From contig NZ_LUUK01000078.1 of the NCBI RefSeq assembly GCF_001644025.1, positions 1-64,000 on the forward strand: 64,000 nucleotides of DNA, read 5' to 3'. Positions within the stretch are counted from its first letter, which is position 1. Each line of letters opens with the position of its first letter. Shown one piece after another: positions 1-8,305 of the stretch. The notes below the pieces were generated by a model that was not told where the DNA came from, did no database searches, and saw only the letters and a program-made list of their open reading frames with translations. The position numbers and the translations under genes are program-made. The DNA comes from Methylomonas koyamae. GTDB taxonomy: Bacteria > Pseudomonadota > Gammaproteobacteria > Methylococcales > Methylomonadaceae.

Positions 1-162
1 CGCCACCAGGATTTCGCCGATCGTCGGATCACCTATGATGGCCGCCAACCCTCGCTGTTGCGCCGTCGAATCCGGGCAAAATTCGGCTTCTTGATCGAAG
101 AGCTCAGTCAATAAATCGCTTAGGACCGCGATGTCGGCCGCACGGGCCAAATCGATCCGCAT
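1..162 (-). CDS. GNAT-family N-acetyltransferase, N-terminal part (cut by window edge)
   Basis: The minus strand reads 54 codons from an ATG at 162 to the window edge, beginning MRIDLARAADIAVLSDLL and reaching GDPTIGEILVA. The opening beta strand, the acidic helix with LLTELFDQEAEF, and the QQRGL stretch are typical of the N-terminus of GNAT acetyltransferases, which move an acetyl group from acetyl-CoA to an amine. The acetyl-CoA-binding half lies outside the window, so the substrate cannot be guessed. An AGGAG ribosome-binding site sits just upstream of the start. It is divergent from glyQ. Confidence 0.6.
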   Translation of the reverse strand, partial: MRIDLARAADIAVLSDLLTELFDQEAEFCPDSTAQQRGLAAIIGDPTIGEILVA

Positions 163-264
163 AGTGTCGTCTCCTAATTCGAATCGGCCAGTGTAACCGA
201 ATTTTCCGAGTAACCATCAGCGCTGGTCGGTTGCCATCCGCCGCGTTCGAGGGGGCTTTTGGAG

Positions 265-270
265 TATAAT
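265..270 (+). promoter_or_regulatory. Candidate -10 box upstream of glyQS
   Basis: A perfect TATAAT lies 24 bp before the glyQ start codon in the gap between the divergent GNAT gene and glyQ. No good -35 box is seen at 16-18 bp spacing, so this is a tentative promoter call. Confidence 0.35.
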
Positions 271-294
271 CGCAATATTTTTTAATCCCTTAAA

Positions 295-1221
295 ATGGCT
301 TGCGACGTGACGACGACCAACACTGATGTCTCTACTTTTCAAGGCCTGATTCTGACCTTGCAACAATACTGGTCGGAGCAGGGTTGCGTGTTATTACAAC
401 CCCTGGATCAGGAGGTCGGCGCCGGTACCTTCCATCCCGCGACATTTTTACGCGCCATAGGCCCGGAGCCTTGGAACGCGGCTTACGTCCAACCTTCGCG
501 CCGCCCCACCGACGGCCGCTACGGCGAAAATCCCAACCGCCTGCAACATTACTATCAGTTCCAGGTCATCATGAAGCCGTCGCCGGACAACATCCAGGAA
601 TTGTATCTGGGTTCTCTGCGCCATCTAGGCCTGGATTTGCTGGAGCACGACATCCGCTTCGTCGAGGATAACTGGGAGTCGCCGACCCTGGGCGCCTGGG
701 GGCTGGGTTGGGAGGTCTGGCTGAACGGCATGGAAGTCACGCAGTTTACCTATTTCCAGCAAGTCGGCGGCCTAGAATGCAAGCCGGTCAGCGGCGAGAT
801 CACCTATGGCCTGGAACGTATTGCCATGTATCTGCAAGGCGTGGAATCGGTGTTCGATCTGGTCTGGACCCGCGGCCCGCAAGGCGTAGTGACTTACGGC
901 GACGTCTTTCACCAAAACGAAGTGGAAATGTCGGCGTTCAACTTCGAACACGCCAACGTCGATTTTCTGTTCCAATGCTTTGATACCTTCGAAGCGGAAT
1001 GCCAAAAACTGCTCGAACAAAACCTGCCCCTGCCCGCCTACGAAATGGTCTTGAAAGCCTCGCACTCATTTAACTTGCTCGATGCGCGCCACGCCATCTC
1101 GGTCACCGAACGCCAACGCTACATCTTGCGCGTGCGCAATCTGGCCAAGTCGGTCGCCGAAGCCTACTACGCCCGCCGCGAAGCGTTGGGTTTCCCCATT
1201 CTGGCCAGACAGGGAGCGTAA
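295..1221 (+). CDS. glyQ: Glycine--tRNA ligase alpha subunit
   Basis: This 308-residue protein is the catalytic alpha subunit of the bacterial alpha2-beta2 glycyl-tRNA synthetase, which activates glycine with ATP and charges tRNA-Gly in the cytoplasm. It shows the very conserved [13 protein letters not shown] opening and the motif-2 region [20 protein letters not shown], and is close to the usual length of about 300 residues. The ATG at 295 adds a short tail before the conserved start. glyS follows after 2 bp, so the two subunits are certainly co-transcribed. Confidence 0.97.
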   Translation: MACDVTTTNTDVSTFQGLILTLQQYWSEQGCVLLQPLDQEVGAGTFHPATFLRAIGPEPWNAAYVQPSRRPTDGRYGENPNRLQHYYQFQVIMKPSPDNIQELYLGSLRHLGLDLLEHDIRFVEDNWESPTLGAWGLGWEVWLNGMEVTQFTYFQQVGGLECKPVSGEITYGLERIAMYLQGVESVFDLVWTRGPQGVVTYGDVFHQNEVEMSAFNFEHANVDFLFQCFDTFEAECQKLLEQNLPLPAYEMVLKASHSFNLLDARHAISVTERQRYILRVRNLAKSVAEAYYARREALGFPILARQGA

Positions 1222-1223
1222 TC

Positions 1224-3287
1224 ATGAGCACCAATGATTTGTTATTCGAGCTGGGTGGCGAAGAACTGCCTCCAAAATCCTTGAAGAAACTCAGCCAGTC
1301 TTTGCTGGACGGCATGGTCGCCGGCTTGAATGACGCCGGCTTGAATTTTAGCGAGGCCAAGGCCTACGCGACACCACGCCGTTTGGCCGTGATCATCCGT
1401 AACCTGGACAGCCAGCAGGCGGATAAGGTGGTCGAAAAGCGCGGCCCAGCCTTGCAAGCGGCCTACGGTCCGGATGGCGCACCAAGTAAGGCGGCACTGG
1501 GCTTTGCGTCCAGTTGCGGCGCCGGCTTCGAGCAACTGGAAAAACTGGAAACCGATAAAGGTTCCTGGCTGATTTTCAAACAGGCTGTCAAAGGTCAAGC
1601 GACCTCCCAGCTTATCCCCGACATCATCCGCAAAAGCCTGGCGCAACTGCCGATCGCCAAGCGCATGCGCTGGGGCAATTACGACCACGAGTTCGTGCGA
1701 CCGGTGCACAATGCGGTGCTGCTATTCGGCGACGACATTATCGAGGCTGAGATCCTGGGCTTGAAGACCGGTCGTCATAGCTTCGGCCACCGCATGCATG
1801 CACCAGCGCCGATCGAGCTAAGCCATCCCAATGAATACGTGGACAAACTGTTGGCGGCGAAAGTGACGGTCGATTTCGAACAGCGCATGCGGCAAATCGA
1901 AACCGGCGCCCAGCGGGCGGCGACCGAACTGGGCGGCATCGCGCATATCGAGGCCGATTTGCTGGAAGAGGTCGCGGCCTTGAACGAGTGGCCGGTGCCG
2001 GTAGTCGGCAATTTCGATGCCCGCTTCCTGGAATTGCCGCAGGAAGTATTGATCACGACGATGCAGTCCAACCAGAAGTACTTCCCAGCCAAGAATGAAA
2101 ACGGCGGCTTGCTGGCGCACTTCATCACCTTTGCCAACATCGAAAGCTCCAATCCGGCGGCGATACGCGCCGGCAATGAACGCGTGGTGTTGCCGCGCTT
2201 GGTCGATGCCGAATTCTTCTGGAAACAAGACCGCAAGCAATCCTTGGCCGATCGCGTCGACAGCCTGAAAACCATCGTCTTTCAAAAAGACTTGGGCACC
2301 TTGCTCGACAAGACCGAGCGCATCGCCCATCTGGCCGGCTTGATCGCCGAAAAACTCGGCGCCGATGTCGCGTTGGCGAAACGCGCGGCCTTGCTGGCGA
2401 AAACCGATTTGCTGACCAATATGGTGAGCGAATTTACCAACCTGCAAGGCACGATGGGCCGTTATTACGCGGCGGCGGACGGCGAGGACTTAGCGGTCGC
2501 TAACGCCCAGGAAGAACAATATTTCCCGAAACAATCCGGTGGCGAGATTCCGCAAGCGACTATCAGCGTCGCGTTGGCGGTGGCGGAAAAAATCGACACC
2601 CTGGCCGGCATTTTCAGCGCCGGACTGATACCAACCGGCGACAAAGACCCTTATGCCCTGCGCCGCGCCACCTTGGGCATCTTGCGCACCTTGATCGAAA
2701 ACGGCCTGGATTTGGATGTCGTCGAATTGCTGGATGCGGCCCTGGCGCAATTCAGTCATACATTCGACAAGGCCGAAACCCGAAACAAGGTGACTGGCTT
2801 CATCTTCGATCGTCTGAAAGGCTATTGCTTGGATCAAGGTTTCAGCAACGACGAATTCGAAGCGGTATTCGCGGTTAACCCGACCCGTCCGTTCGATTTC
2901 TGGTTGCGGATTAAAGCGGTACAGTCCTTCCGCGCCTTGCCGGAAGCCGAAAGTCTGGCCGCCGCCAATAAGCGCATCATCAATATCTTGAAGAAGTCCG
3001 AACAGCCGGTTTCGGAAACCATCGGTAATCTGGCCGAAGCACAGGAAAAAAATCTACTGGTTGCCGCCGAGGAATCGGAAACCGCGATTCTGCCACTGCT
3101 TGCCGAGCGCAATTATCCGCTAGCGCTGAGCCGCTTGGCGCAGCTACGCGATACGGTCGACGCGTTTTTCGATCACGTCATGGTCAACACCGACGACATA
3201 GCATTGCGCAACAGTCGCCTAGCCTTGCTGGCCAAATTGTCCAACCAGTTCTTGCGGATCGCCGACATTTCCAAGCTGCAAGCGTGA
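1224..3287 (+). CDS. glyS: Glycine--tRNA ligase beta subunit
   Basis: This 687-residue protein is the beta subunit that partners GlyQ and contacts tRNA-Gly. It begins with the family signature LLFELGGEELPPK, contains the RRLAVIIRNL and MRWGNYDHEFVRP blocks near residues 50 and 150, and ends in the DALR-like anticodon-binding region near residues 580-680. Length is normal for GlyS. It starts 2 bp after glyQ, and its TGA overlaps the GTG start of gmhB, so the operon continues into heptose and phospholipid genes. Confidence 0.97.
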   Translation: MSTNDLLFELGGEELPPKSLKKLSQSLLDGMVAGLNDAGLNFSEAKAYATPRRLAVIIRNLDSQQADKVVEKRGPALQAAYGPDGAPSKAALGFASSCGAGFEQLEKLETDKGSWLIFKQAVKGQATSQLIPDIIRKSLAQLPIAKRMRWGNYDHEFVRPVHNAVLLFGDDIIEAEILGLKTGRHSFGHRMHAPAPIELSHPNEYVDKLLAAKVTVDFEQRMRQIETGAQRAATELGGIAHIEADLLEEVAALNEWPVPVVGNFDARFLELPQEVLITTMQSNQKYFPAKNENGGLLAHFITFANIESSNPAAIRAGNERVVLPRLVDAEFFWKQDRKQSLADRVDSLKTIVFQKDLGTLLDKTERIAHLAGLIAEKLGADVALAKRAALLAKTDLLTNMVSEFTNLQGTMGRYYAAADGEDLAVANAQEEQYFPKQSGGEIPQATISVALAVAEKIDTLAGIFSAGLIPTGDKDPYALRRATLGILRTLIENGLDLDVVELLDAALAQFSHTFDKAETRNKVTGFIFDRLKGYCLDQGFSNDEFEAVFAVNPTRPFDFWLRIKAVQSFRALPEAESLAAANKRIINILKKSEQPVSETIGNLAEAQEKNLLVAAEESETAILPLLAERNYPLALSRLAQLRDTVDAFFDHVMVNTDDIALRNSRLALLAKLSNQFLRIADISKLQA

Positions 3288-3826
3288 CGGACCGTTATGT
3301 CATCCTGGATCGAGACGGCACCATCAATGTCGACTCGGATACCTTCGTCAAGTCGCCGGAAGAATGGCAACCACTACCCGGTAGCCTGGATGCCATCGCC
3401 TTATTGAGCCACCATGGTTTTAAAGTCGTGGTGATCAGCAATCAATCCGGCGTGGCGCGCGGCCTGTTCGATCTCGCAACGCTGGAGGCGATACACGCCA
3501 AGATGAAACAGTTGGTAATCGACGCGGGCGGCGAGATCGAAACAATCTATTTCTGCCCGCACGGGCCCGACGATGCCTGCGATTGCCGTAAACCCAAGGA
3601 CGGGCTATTTCGCCGCTTCGCCGCCGACTACCGCGCCGACTTGAGCAAAATCTACGCGGTCGGCGACTCGTTCCGCGACCTGCAAGCCGCCGAAACGGCC
3701 GGCGCCAAGCCTATCCTGGTCAAGACCGGCAAGGGCCTGAAAACCATGCAAGATCATCCAGAACTTTACTGTCCTATCTTCGACACTCTATATGACGCAG
3801 CCAACTTCATCGTCACGCAAAGCTGA
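3284..3826 (+). CDS. gmhB: D-glycero-beta-D-manno-heptose 1,7-bisphosphate 7-phosphatase
   Basis: This 180-residue HAD-superfamily phosphatase removes the 7-phosphate from heptose bisphosphate on the route to ADP-heptose for lipopolysaccharide inner core. The DRDGTIN motif I (residues 8-14) carries the catalytic aspartates. The CPHGPDDACDCRKPK segment holds the Cys/His zinc site of GmhB, and VGDSFRDLQAA is motif III/IV. The start is a GTG overlapping the glyS stop by 4 bp (GTGA). Its 3' end overlaps plsC by 35 bp. Confidence 0.93.
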   Translation: MTDRYVILDRDGTINVDSDTFVKSPEEWQPLPGSLDAIALLSHHGFKVVVISNQSGVARGLFDLATLEAIHAKMKQLVIDAGGEIETIYFCPHGPDDACDCRKPKDGLFRRFAADYRADLSKIYAVGDSFRDLQAAETAGAKPILVKTGKGLKTMQDHPELYCPIFDTLYDAANFIVTQS

Positions 3827-4550
3827 TTTCCGAGTCTATTTGGGCTCCACCCTATTCTTTATTTACATCTTGTTTTCCACCCCGATTGTCGGCGTACTAA
3901 TACTGGCGGCAATACCGTTGTCTTTCGAGCTGCGGTATCGAATCGCCGATATCTGGATAAACTACCTGATGTTTATGCTTAAGCTTTGTTGCGGTTTGAG
4001 TTGCCAGGTGGAGGGATTAGAAAACGTTCCCAAGGATCGCGCGGCGGTGATCCTGAGCAAGCATCAATCGGCCTGGGAGACTATCGCGCTACGTCAGTTT
4101 ATCTCGCCGCAAACCGCTGTCTTGAAAGAGTCGTTATTACGCATCCCGTTCGGCGGCTGGGGCTTGGCAACGCTAAAACCAATTGCGATCGATCGAAGCG
4201 CGCAAAAAGAGGCACTGAAAATGTTGTTGGAACAAGGCACTGCGCGCCTCAAGGAAGGTCTGTTTGTGTTGGTGTTTCCGGAAGGCACTCGTGTCGCGCC
4301 AGGCGACTCCAAAAAATTCAACGCCGGAGGCGCGATGTTGGCGCAAAAATCCGGTTTTCCGGTAATACCGCTGGCTCACAATGCCGGTGAATTTTGGCCG
4401 CGCAACAGTTTTTTGAAATATCCCGGCGTAATTAAAGTCAAGATAGGGCCGACTATCGAAGTCACCGGCAAAACCGCTAAAGAGATTAACGCCGCTGCGG
4501 AAGAATGGATTGGGAATGCCATGACGGAGATTTCCGCCGAGAGCGCTTGA
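3792..4550 (+). CDS. plsC: 1-acyl-sn-glycerol-3-phosphate acyltransferase
   Basis: This 252-residue inner-membrane acyltransferase converts lysophosphatidic acid to phosphatidic acid. An N-terminal hydrophobic segment (about residues 15-45) is followed by the catalytic block KHQSAWET (an H-x4-E variant of the usual H-x4-D) and the FPEGTR block, both diagnostic of the PlsC family. The ATG at 3792 gives a 35-bp overlap with gmhB; no later Met precedes the membrane segment, so this start is kept. It closes the glyQS-gmhB-plsC unit. Confidence 0.9.
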   Translation: MTQPTSSSRKADFRVYLGSTLFFIYILFSTPIVGVLILAAIPLSFELRYRIADIWINYLMFMLKLCCGLSCQVEGLENVPKDRAAVILSKHQSAWETIALRQFISPQTAVLKESLLRIPFGGWGLATLKPIAIDRSAQKEALKMLLEQGTARLKEGLFVLVFPEGTRVAPGDSKKFNAGGAMLAQKSGFPVIPLAHNAGEFWPRNSFLKYPGVIKVKIGPTIEVTGKTAKEINAAAEEWIGNAMTEISAESA

Positions 4551-4583
4551 TTTTTGAAGAGGATATTAGGAAAAAACCATAAA

Positions 4584-4608
4584 CAAGGCCCGCCGACAGC
4601 GGGCCTTG
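4584..4608. terminator. Hairpin terminator between plsC and lipoprotein copy 1
   Basis: A perfect 10-bp stem (CAAGGCCCGC / GCGGGCCTTG) with a CGACA loop lies between convergent genes. The T-rich tail is on the minus-strand side, so it mainly serves the lipoprotein gene and perhaps also plsC. The stem core is the same as that of the hairpin at 4872-4898. Confidence 0.75.
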
Positions 4609-4618
4609 CCGTTAAGCT

Positions 4619-4738
4619 TTAGAGCTGTACGGAAGTAGAGCTTGAAACTTTTTGTTTGGATGCGTCCGGATCGTCCATGCAACCACTCAGGCCAACCAGC
4701 ATCAGGGTGATCGCCAACAAAGACAGTACTTTTTTCAC
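4619..4738 (-). CDS. Tiny lipoprotein, copy 1 (GTG start)
   Basis: This is a 39-residue protein beginning MKKVLSLLAITLMLVGLSGC. The lipobox LSGC follows a positively charged start and a hydrophobic stretch, so signal peptidase II cleavage and lipidation at Cys20 are expected, leaving a mature peptide of about 20 residues starting CMDDPD. The start is GTG, preceded by GGAGGATATT. It is a paralogue of the protein at 4929-5066: the signal regions are nearly identical, the mature ends differ, and the promoter-proximal sequence and terminator are also alike. The function is not recognised. Confidence 0.75.
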   Translation of the reverse strand: MKKVLSLLAITLMLVGLSGCMDDPDASKQKVSSSTSVQL

Positions 4739-4871
4739 AATATCCTCCAAATGAATGTTTTTTATATTTTTTCGTGTACGAAATCAAAAAAGAATTAAGC
4801 ACGGCGAAACTTATACAGACTAAAGCCGATTTTCGCAAACAAAATATCTTTAGAGAACGGTTTCAGAACAA

Positions 4872-4898
4872 ATAAGGCCCGCATAAAGCGGGCCTTAT
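4872..4898 (-). terminator. Hairpin terminator after lipoprotein copy 2
   Basis: An 11-bp stem built around AAGGCCCGC / GCGGGCCTT with an ATAAA loop is followed on the minus strand by the T-rich ATTTGTTC. It sits 30 bp past the stop of lipoprotein copy 2 and shares its stem with the hairpin at 4584-4608. Confidence 0.8.
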
Positions 4899-4928
4899 AA
4901 AAGGATTTTGCTAAATCCCTAACTACGA

Positions 4929-5066
4929 TCAGTTGACGCCTGAACCTTGTTGGGCAGGAGTACCGTAGTTTTTTGGTTTTGGATTACCTTGGTCCGGGTC
5001 GTCCATGCAGCCGCTCAAGCTAACAATCATCATCGCCATCGCAAGAAGAGACAAAACTTTTTTCAT
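4929..5066 (-). CDS. Tiny lipoprotein, copy 2
   Basis: This is a 45-residue protein beginning MKKVLSLLAMAMMIVSLSGC, with a clear lipobox at Cys20 and a mature tail CMDDPDQGNPKP rich in Pro, Gly and Gln. The ATG at 5066 is chosen over upstream in-frame codons because GGAGGATGTT precedes it, the same signal as in copy 1. Both copies share a GTnCACGA...TATAAAAA upstream pattern and a near-identical terminator hairpin, so the whole transcription unit was duplicated. I do not recognise the family. Confidence 0.75.
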   Translation of the reverse strand: MKKVLSLLAMAMMIVSLSGCMDDPDQGNPKPKNYGTPAQQGSGVN

Positions 5067-5171
5067 AACATCCTCCGAATAAAAATGTAGGTTTTTATAG
5101 TTCTCGTGCACAAATCTCGAGCACCAGGATTTTATAGCATGATCATTCTCGGCTTGCAACACCCCTTATAT

Positions 5172-7076
5172 TCATAGCGAATCGATGTCTTTTGGCAGGC
5201 TAATCTTGATTTCCTTACCGGACCAGGCCGCCGAACCTATCGCCTCCCAATCTCCAGATAAGTTATTATTTCTTAGATCTTTTTCCCAAGAAGACGGTGC
5301 ACGGGTTCGCTTCATTTTGATGATGAATTGGGTGTTTCCCAAATCCAGTCCGGACTTTTTTCCCCAAAAAGCGGTGACCTTCATGATGAATTTCTTGAGC
5401 CTGACTTCGTCGATATTCGGGGTCACGGCGATGTTAGCCCACATCGAATGCACCCGCCCCCAATTGGGCGCCAGTAAGCGTCCTTGCCGATTCACAAACG
5501 GTAACCAGAACTCTTCGCCATCGGCGTTCAGATAAGTGATGCCGAGAATGCGATCGTAGCCTTCGAAGTGGTCGTGCAAGTAAAGCGCGTGAGGAGTAAT
5601 TCCTAGAAAGGTATGCGAGAGCATTAAAATCCCGTTGCTCGCGTCGGTCAACATGCCAGCCAGCATCGTTTGCCGCGTATCGACATGCAAGCGATATAGC
5701 AAACCGTAATGGACGCTGCTGTTGAACTGAAAAAACAACAGCACCACTACGACTTTGGCAATCTTGTGAATTCGGCTATGCGCCGGCGTCGCATGCTCCG
5801 GCTCGAAGACTCGCTCATACCAGGAAAACGCTAAGTCCGGCGCCATCTCTGTAACGCAGCTCACGTCGCAGGCCAGACGGGCACGACTGTCGGCGATCGC
5901 ACGATAGCGTCGATATAACCAACCGTGCAATAGCGGGAGATTCATCAGCCAACCGATTGGGGCAGGATAGGCCATTGCGATCAGGATTTGCGCATAGGTA
6001 TCGACGCCGGCATACACACGCCCCTCGCCATCCACCGCATAGAGATCGGTTAGCAATTGTTGTTCGTCCAATTCGGCCAACGCGGGATATTCGATCGCAT
6101 GCACTTGGGCTGGCTTGAATTCGACACGGCGTAAAACGTCGAAATGAGCGAGCGTCAACACCGTGCGATTGCACAGAGGGCATTGCCGGTCGTAGAACAC
6201 CGTCAGTTTGGTCTTGCCTCTCAGCCAAGTACCGATGCGCCGATACCAGGAAAACGGCATGACTAAGGCGTAGAAAATCAACATCCCCATACCGAACGGA
6301 TAAATATTGAACGACAAGCTGATCCCCAGATGCAGCGCGACGCCGATCAAAAAGTACAGCGGCCGCAATCGTCTTAAAAAGTAAAAAAACGGGAAGCTGA
6401 ATTGGAAGACGATGATGGTGTAGCCTATAAATTTTTGCAGGCTTTCGATATTCAGCAACCAAGCCAGATCGACGGCCGAAATATAATAGGGCATTGAGGA
6501 AGGCAACCAGGCACCCAACCCGTTCCGCCAGTGCTCGGCAAACATTTTATGGATGGCGGAATCAAAATAGAGCAGACCTAGACAGATCGAAACCGGCAGA
6601 ATATAGACTAACGCTGACACTTGCTCCACTCGTGTGCGGTCGTAAATAGCAAACGGCGCCCGCAATTTACGGATGAGCGCATCAATAGCAAACGCCCTAT
6701 CCATCGGCATAAACATCAAGAAAAAATTGCCGCCTATCATGAACAAATCGAAGCCGCCGTCGAAATCACGCTGCATCGGCGTGAAGTTGACGAAAATTAG
6801 CCATAACAGATAGTTGGCGACGCTGGCGGCTTGGCAGCGGTAGCCCACCGCCAAACACAGCGCGACAACGGCCCAGAGCCAGAGGGCGAATACGATCATC
6901 GGAAATTCGACATCGAGAAACGGGATGGGGTCGAAGATCAAATGGTTGAAATAGATCAGAAAGCACACTTCCTGAAGCGTGACCAGACCGAACAACATGC
7001 GAAACAGCCCCACGCCCGTGGCTGGAACTCGCTTTGAGTAAAGCGTTGCGAATTTGGAAACAAGGGCTCTATACAT
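5172..7076 (-). CDS. HTTM-domain membrane protein fused to a DCC thiol-disulfide oxidoreductase domain
   Basis: This 634-residue protein has an N-terminal HTTM region (about residues 1-290, several hydrophobic helices, related to vitamin K-dependent gamma-carboxylase membrane domains). A DUF393/DCC domain begins at TVFYDRQCPLCNRTV (about residue 295), whose CPLC motif is the thioredoxin-like redox pair. A soluble C-terminal region follows. In the family, DCC domains act on thiols; the substrate is unknown. The in-frame Met at 7244 would run the gene through the strong terminator at 7153-7188, so the Met at 7076 is preferred, although no good ribosome-binding site precedes it. Confidence 0.75.
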   Translation of the reverse strand: MYRALVSKFATLYSKRVPATGVGLFRMLFGLVTLQEVCFLIYFNHLIFDPIPFLDVEFPMIVFALWLWAVVALCLAVGYRCQAASVANYLLWLIFVNFTPMQRDFDGGFDLFMIGGNFFLMFMPMDRAFAIDALIRKLRAPFAIYDRTRVEQVSALVYILPVSICLGLLYFDSAIHKMFAEHWRNGLGAWLPSSMPYYISAVDLAWLLNIESLQKFIGYTIIVFQFSFPFFYFLRRLRPLYFLIGVALHLGISLSFNIYPFGMGMLIFYALVMPFSWYRRIGTWLRGKTKLTVFYDRQCPLCNRTVLTLAHFDVLRRVEFKPAQVHAIEYPALAELDEQQLLTDLYAVDGEGRVYAGVDTYAQILIAMAYPAPIGWLMNLPLLHGWLYRRYRAIADSRARLACDVSCVTEMAPDLAFSWYERVFEPEHATPAHSRIHKIAKVVVVLLFFQFNSSVHYGLLYRLHVDTRQTMLAGMLTDASNGILMLSHTFLGITPHALYLHDHFEGYDRILGITYLNADGEEFWLPFVNRQGRLLAPNWGRVHSMWANIAVTPNIDEVRLKKFIMKVTAFWGKKSGLDLGNTQFIIKMKRTRAPSSWEKDLRNNNLSGDWEAIGSAAWSGKEIKISLPKDIDSL

Positions 7077-7152
7077 GTTTGATCGAAACGGCGAAAGAAA
7101 AAGATCAGGAATTATAAGGTATTGCAACCTTCCTCCCGAATTTTTGGCAAAA

Positions 7153-7188
7153 AAAAGGCGGCTACGGATCAATCCGTAGCCGCCTTTT
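7153..7188 (-). terminator. Strong rho-independent terminator of the 42-residue peptide gene
   Basis: A 17-bp stem (AAAAGGCGGCTACGGAT and its complement) with a 2-base CA loop carries A and T runs at its two ends. On the minus strand it lies just after the stop of the small gene at 7219-7347. It is one of the strongest terminators in the window. Confidence 0.88.
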
Positions 7189-7218
7189 CCAGAAAAGCTT
7201 GTTCGTAACCGAACTGTC

Positions 7219-7347
7219 TTATTCTTCGTCTTTAGGTTCGGCAAACACCCATTTTACGAAAAAATATCCGGCAGCGATAATCACTACCGCGCCGATCATG
7301 CCTGAAGGTTCTTTCAGCATTTCTGTTAAGTCTAAGATCGCTCCCAT
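7219..7347 (-). CDS. 42-residue single-pass membrane peptide
   Basis: The peptide starts MGAILDLTEMLKEPSGM, has one hydrophobic helix around residues 18-33 (IGAVVIIAAGYFFVKW) and an acidic tail ending EPKDEE. An excellent AGGAGG ribosome-binding site sits 6-7 bases before the ATG and a strong terminator follows the stop, so the unit is complete and probably well expressed. The family is not recognised. Its size and shape resemble small accessory subunits or regulators of membrane complexes, but nothing here names a partner. Confidence 0.7.
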   Translation of the reverse strand: MGAILDLTEMLKEPSGMIGAVVIIAAGYFFVKWVFAEPKDEE

Positions 7348-7556
7348 GGGTGCCTCCTACCTAAATAAGTTAATTGTTATAAAATGTGCCAGTTCGTTGG
7401 CGGTCGAGCATCATATGTTACTTTAGCTGCTTGCAAAGTCAAGCAATTGGTGGGTGATTGTTAAAGATCGCGGTGCAATTGCCATCCAGAGAGAATATGA
7501 GTAGTATGGGCGCGTGTTAATTTCATAACAATAACAATAGTCATAGGGGAGAAATC

Positions 7557-7976
7557 ATGATAGGCGGCATAGTAATGGTTTTAACGGCGATCTGGGTCTA
7601 CCAGACCATGATGAAAGCCAAAAAGAGCAATGTGCTCATGTGGGTAGCCGCATGCGTGGTGGTGTTTTTCGCGGTCGAATTCGTTGCCCAGATCTTTTGC
7701 ATTGAAATCATCGACGCATTGGGCGGCAAGGATATAGGCGACAGCTACGATCGCGATTTAGCGAGCGTCAGCGACAGAAGAACCCAGGAAAACCCCGGCG
7801 GCTTCTTCGTCAACAGCTTGTGCGAATTATTCCCGTCGGTTGCCGGCGTTCTAGCCGTGGCCGCCATCCGCACGCTAGTCATTTTGAAGGAAGCGCCGAC
7901 ACCGGCCAACCTGTTTAGCGGTATCAAGGAAATGCTCATTAGCATTAAAGACAGCTTTAAAACCTCCAGCAATTAA
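7557..7976 (+). CDS. Membrane protein of unknown function
   Basis: This 139-residue protein has an N-terminal hydrophobic helix (residues 2-18), a second at about 27-50 and a third near residues 92-110 (FPSVAGVLAVAAIRTLVIL), with a charged segment between them (GDSYDRDLASVSDRRTQ). A GGGGAGAAATC ribosome-binding site precedes the ATG. It is transcribed divergently from the 42-residue peptide gene and convergently with the DUF2970 gene. I recognise no family. Confidence 0.7.
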   Translation: MIGGIVMVLTAIWVYQTMMKAKKSNVLMWVAACVVVFFAVEFVAQIFCIEIIDALGGKDIGDSYDRDLASVSDRRTQENPGGFFVNSLCELFPSVAGVLAVAAIRTLVILKEAPTPANLFSGIKEMLISIKDSFKTSSN

Positions 7977-7981
7977 TCGCC

Positions 7982-8019
7982 GCGCGTAAGCCCTAAAGCC
8001 TGAATTTGGGCTTACGCGC
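7982..8019. terminator. Bidirectional hairpin between convergent genes
   Basis: A 12-bp perfect stem (GCGCGTAAGCCC and its complement) with a 14-base loop lies in the 60-bp gap between the convergent genes ending at 7976 and 8037. No T run follows on either strand, so termination strength is uncertain. Confidence 0.55.
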
Positions 8020-8036
8020 CGTCCCAACGGTACTGA

Positions 8037-8225
8037 TCATCCCGTGACTAGCGAGACCACCGTCACGATGGCGAAAACAAACAGTACCGTCGCAATTAGT
8101 CCCACGATGATATAAGCCGGTAGCGAACCGTGCTTGAAATCAATTTCCCGGTTCTTGTTGCTTTGTACGCCGATTCCGGCGGCGAGCACGCTTTTGATAA
8201 CATGTAACATGCTGGGTTTCGACAT
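8037..8225 (-). CDS. DUF2970 family small membrane protein
   Basis: This 62-residue protein reads VIKSVLAAGIGVQSNKNREI followed by a polar stretch and one transmembrane helix (AYIIVGLIATVLFVFAIVTV). The pattern of SVLAA, GVQSNKNRE and a terminal helix matches the DUF2970 family found across beta- and gammaproteobacteria. The molecular role of the family is not known. It is divergent from metH. Confidence 0.8.
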   Translation of the reverse strand: MSKPSMLHVIKSVLAAGIGVQSNKNREIDFKHGSLPAYIIVGLIATVLFVFAIVTVVSLVTG

Positions 8226-8305
8226 TTTTCCCCTCGGTGTTTAAAACGGATTCCTTGATGGCATCGCCCACTCCGAGTCGGTAACCACTCTTATTCTTCG
8301 GATCG

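Noticed and set aside
8226-8305. Cobalamin or SAM riboswitch before metH
   Set aside because: The 80-bp gap is too short and shows no conserved riboswitch core.
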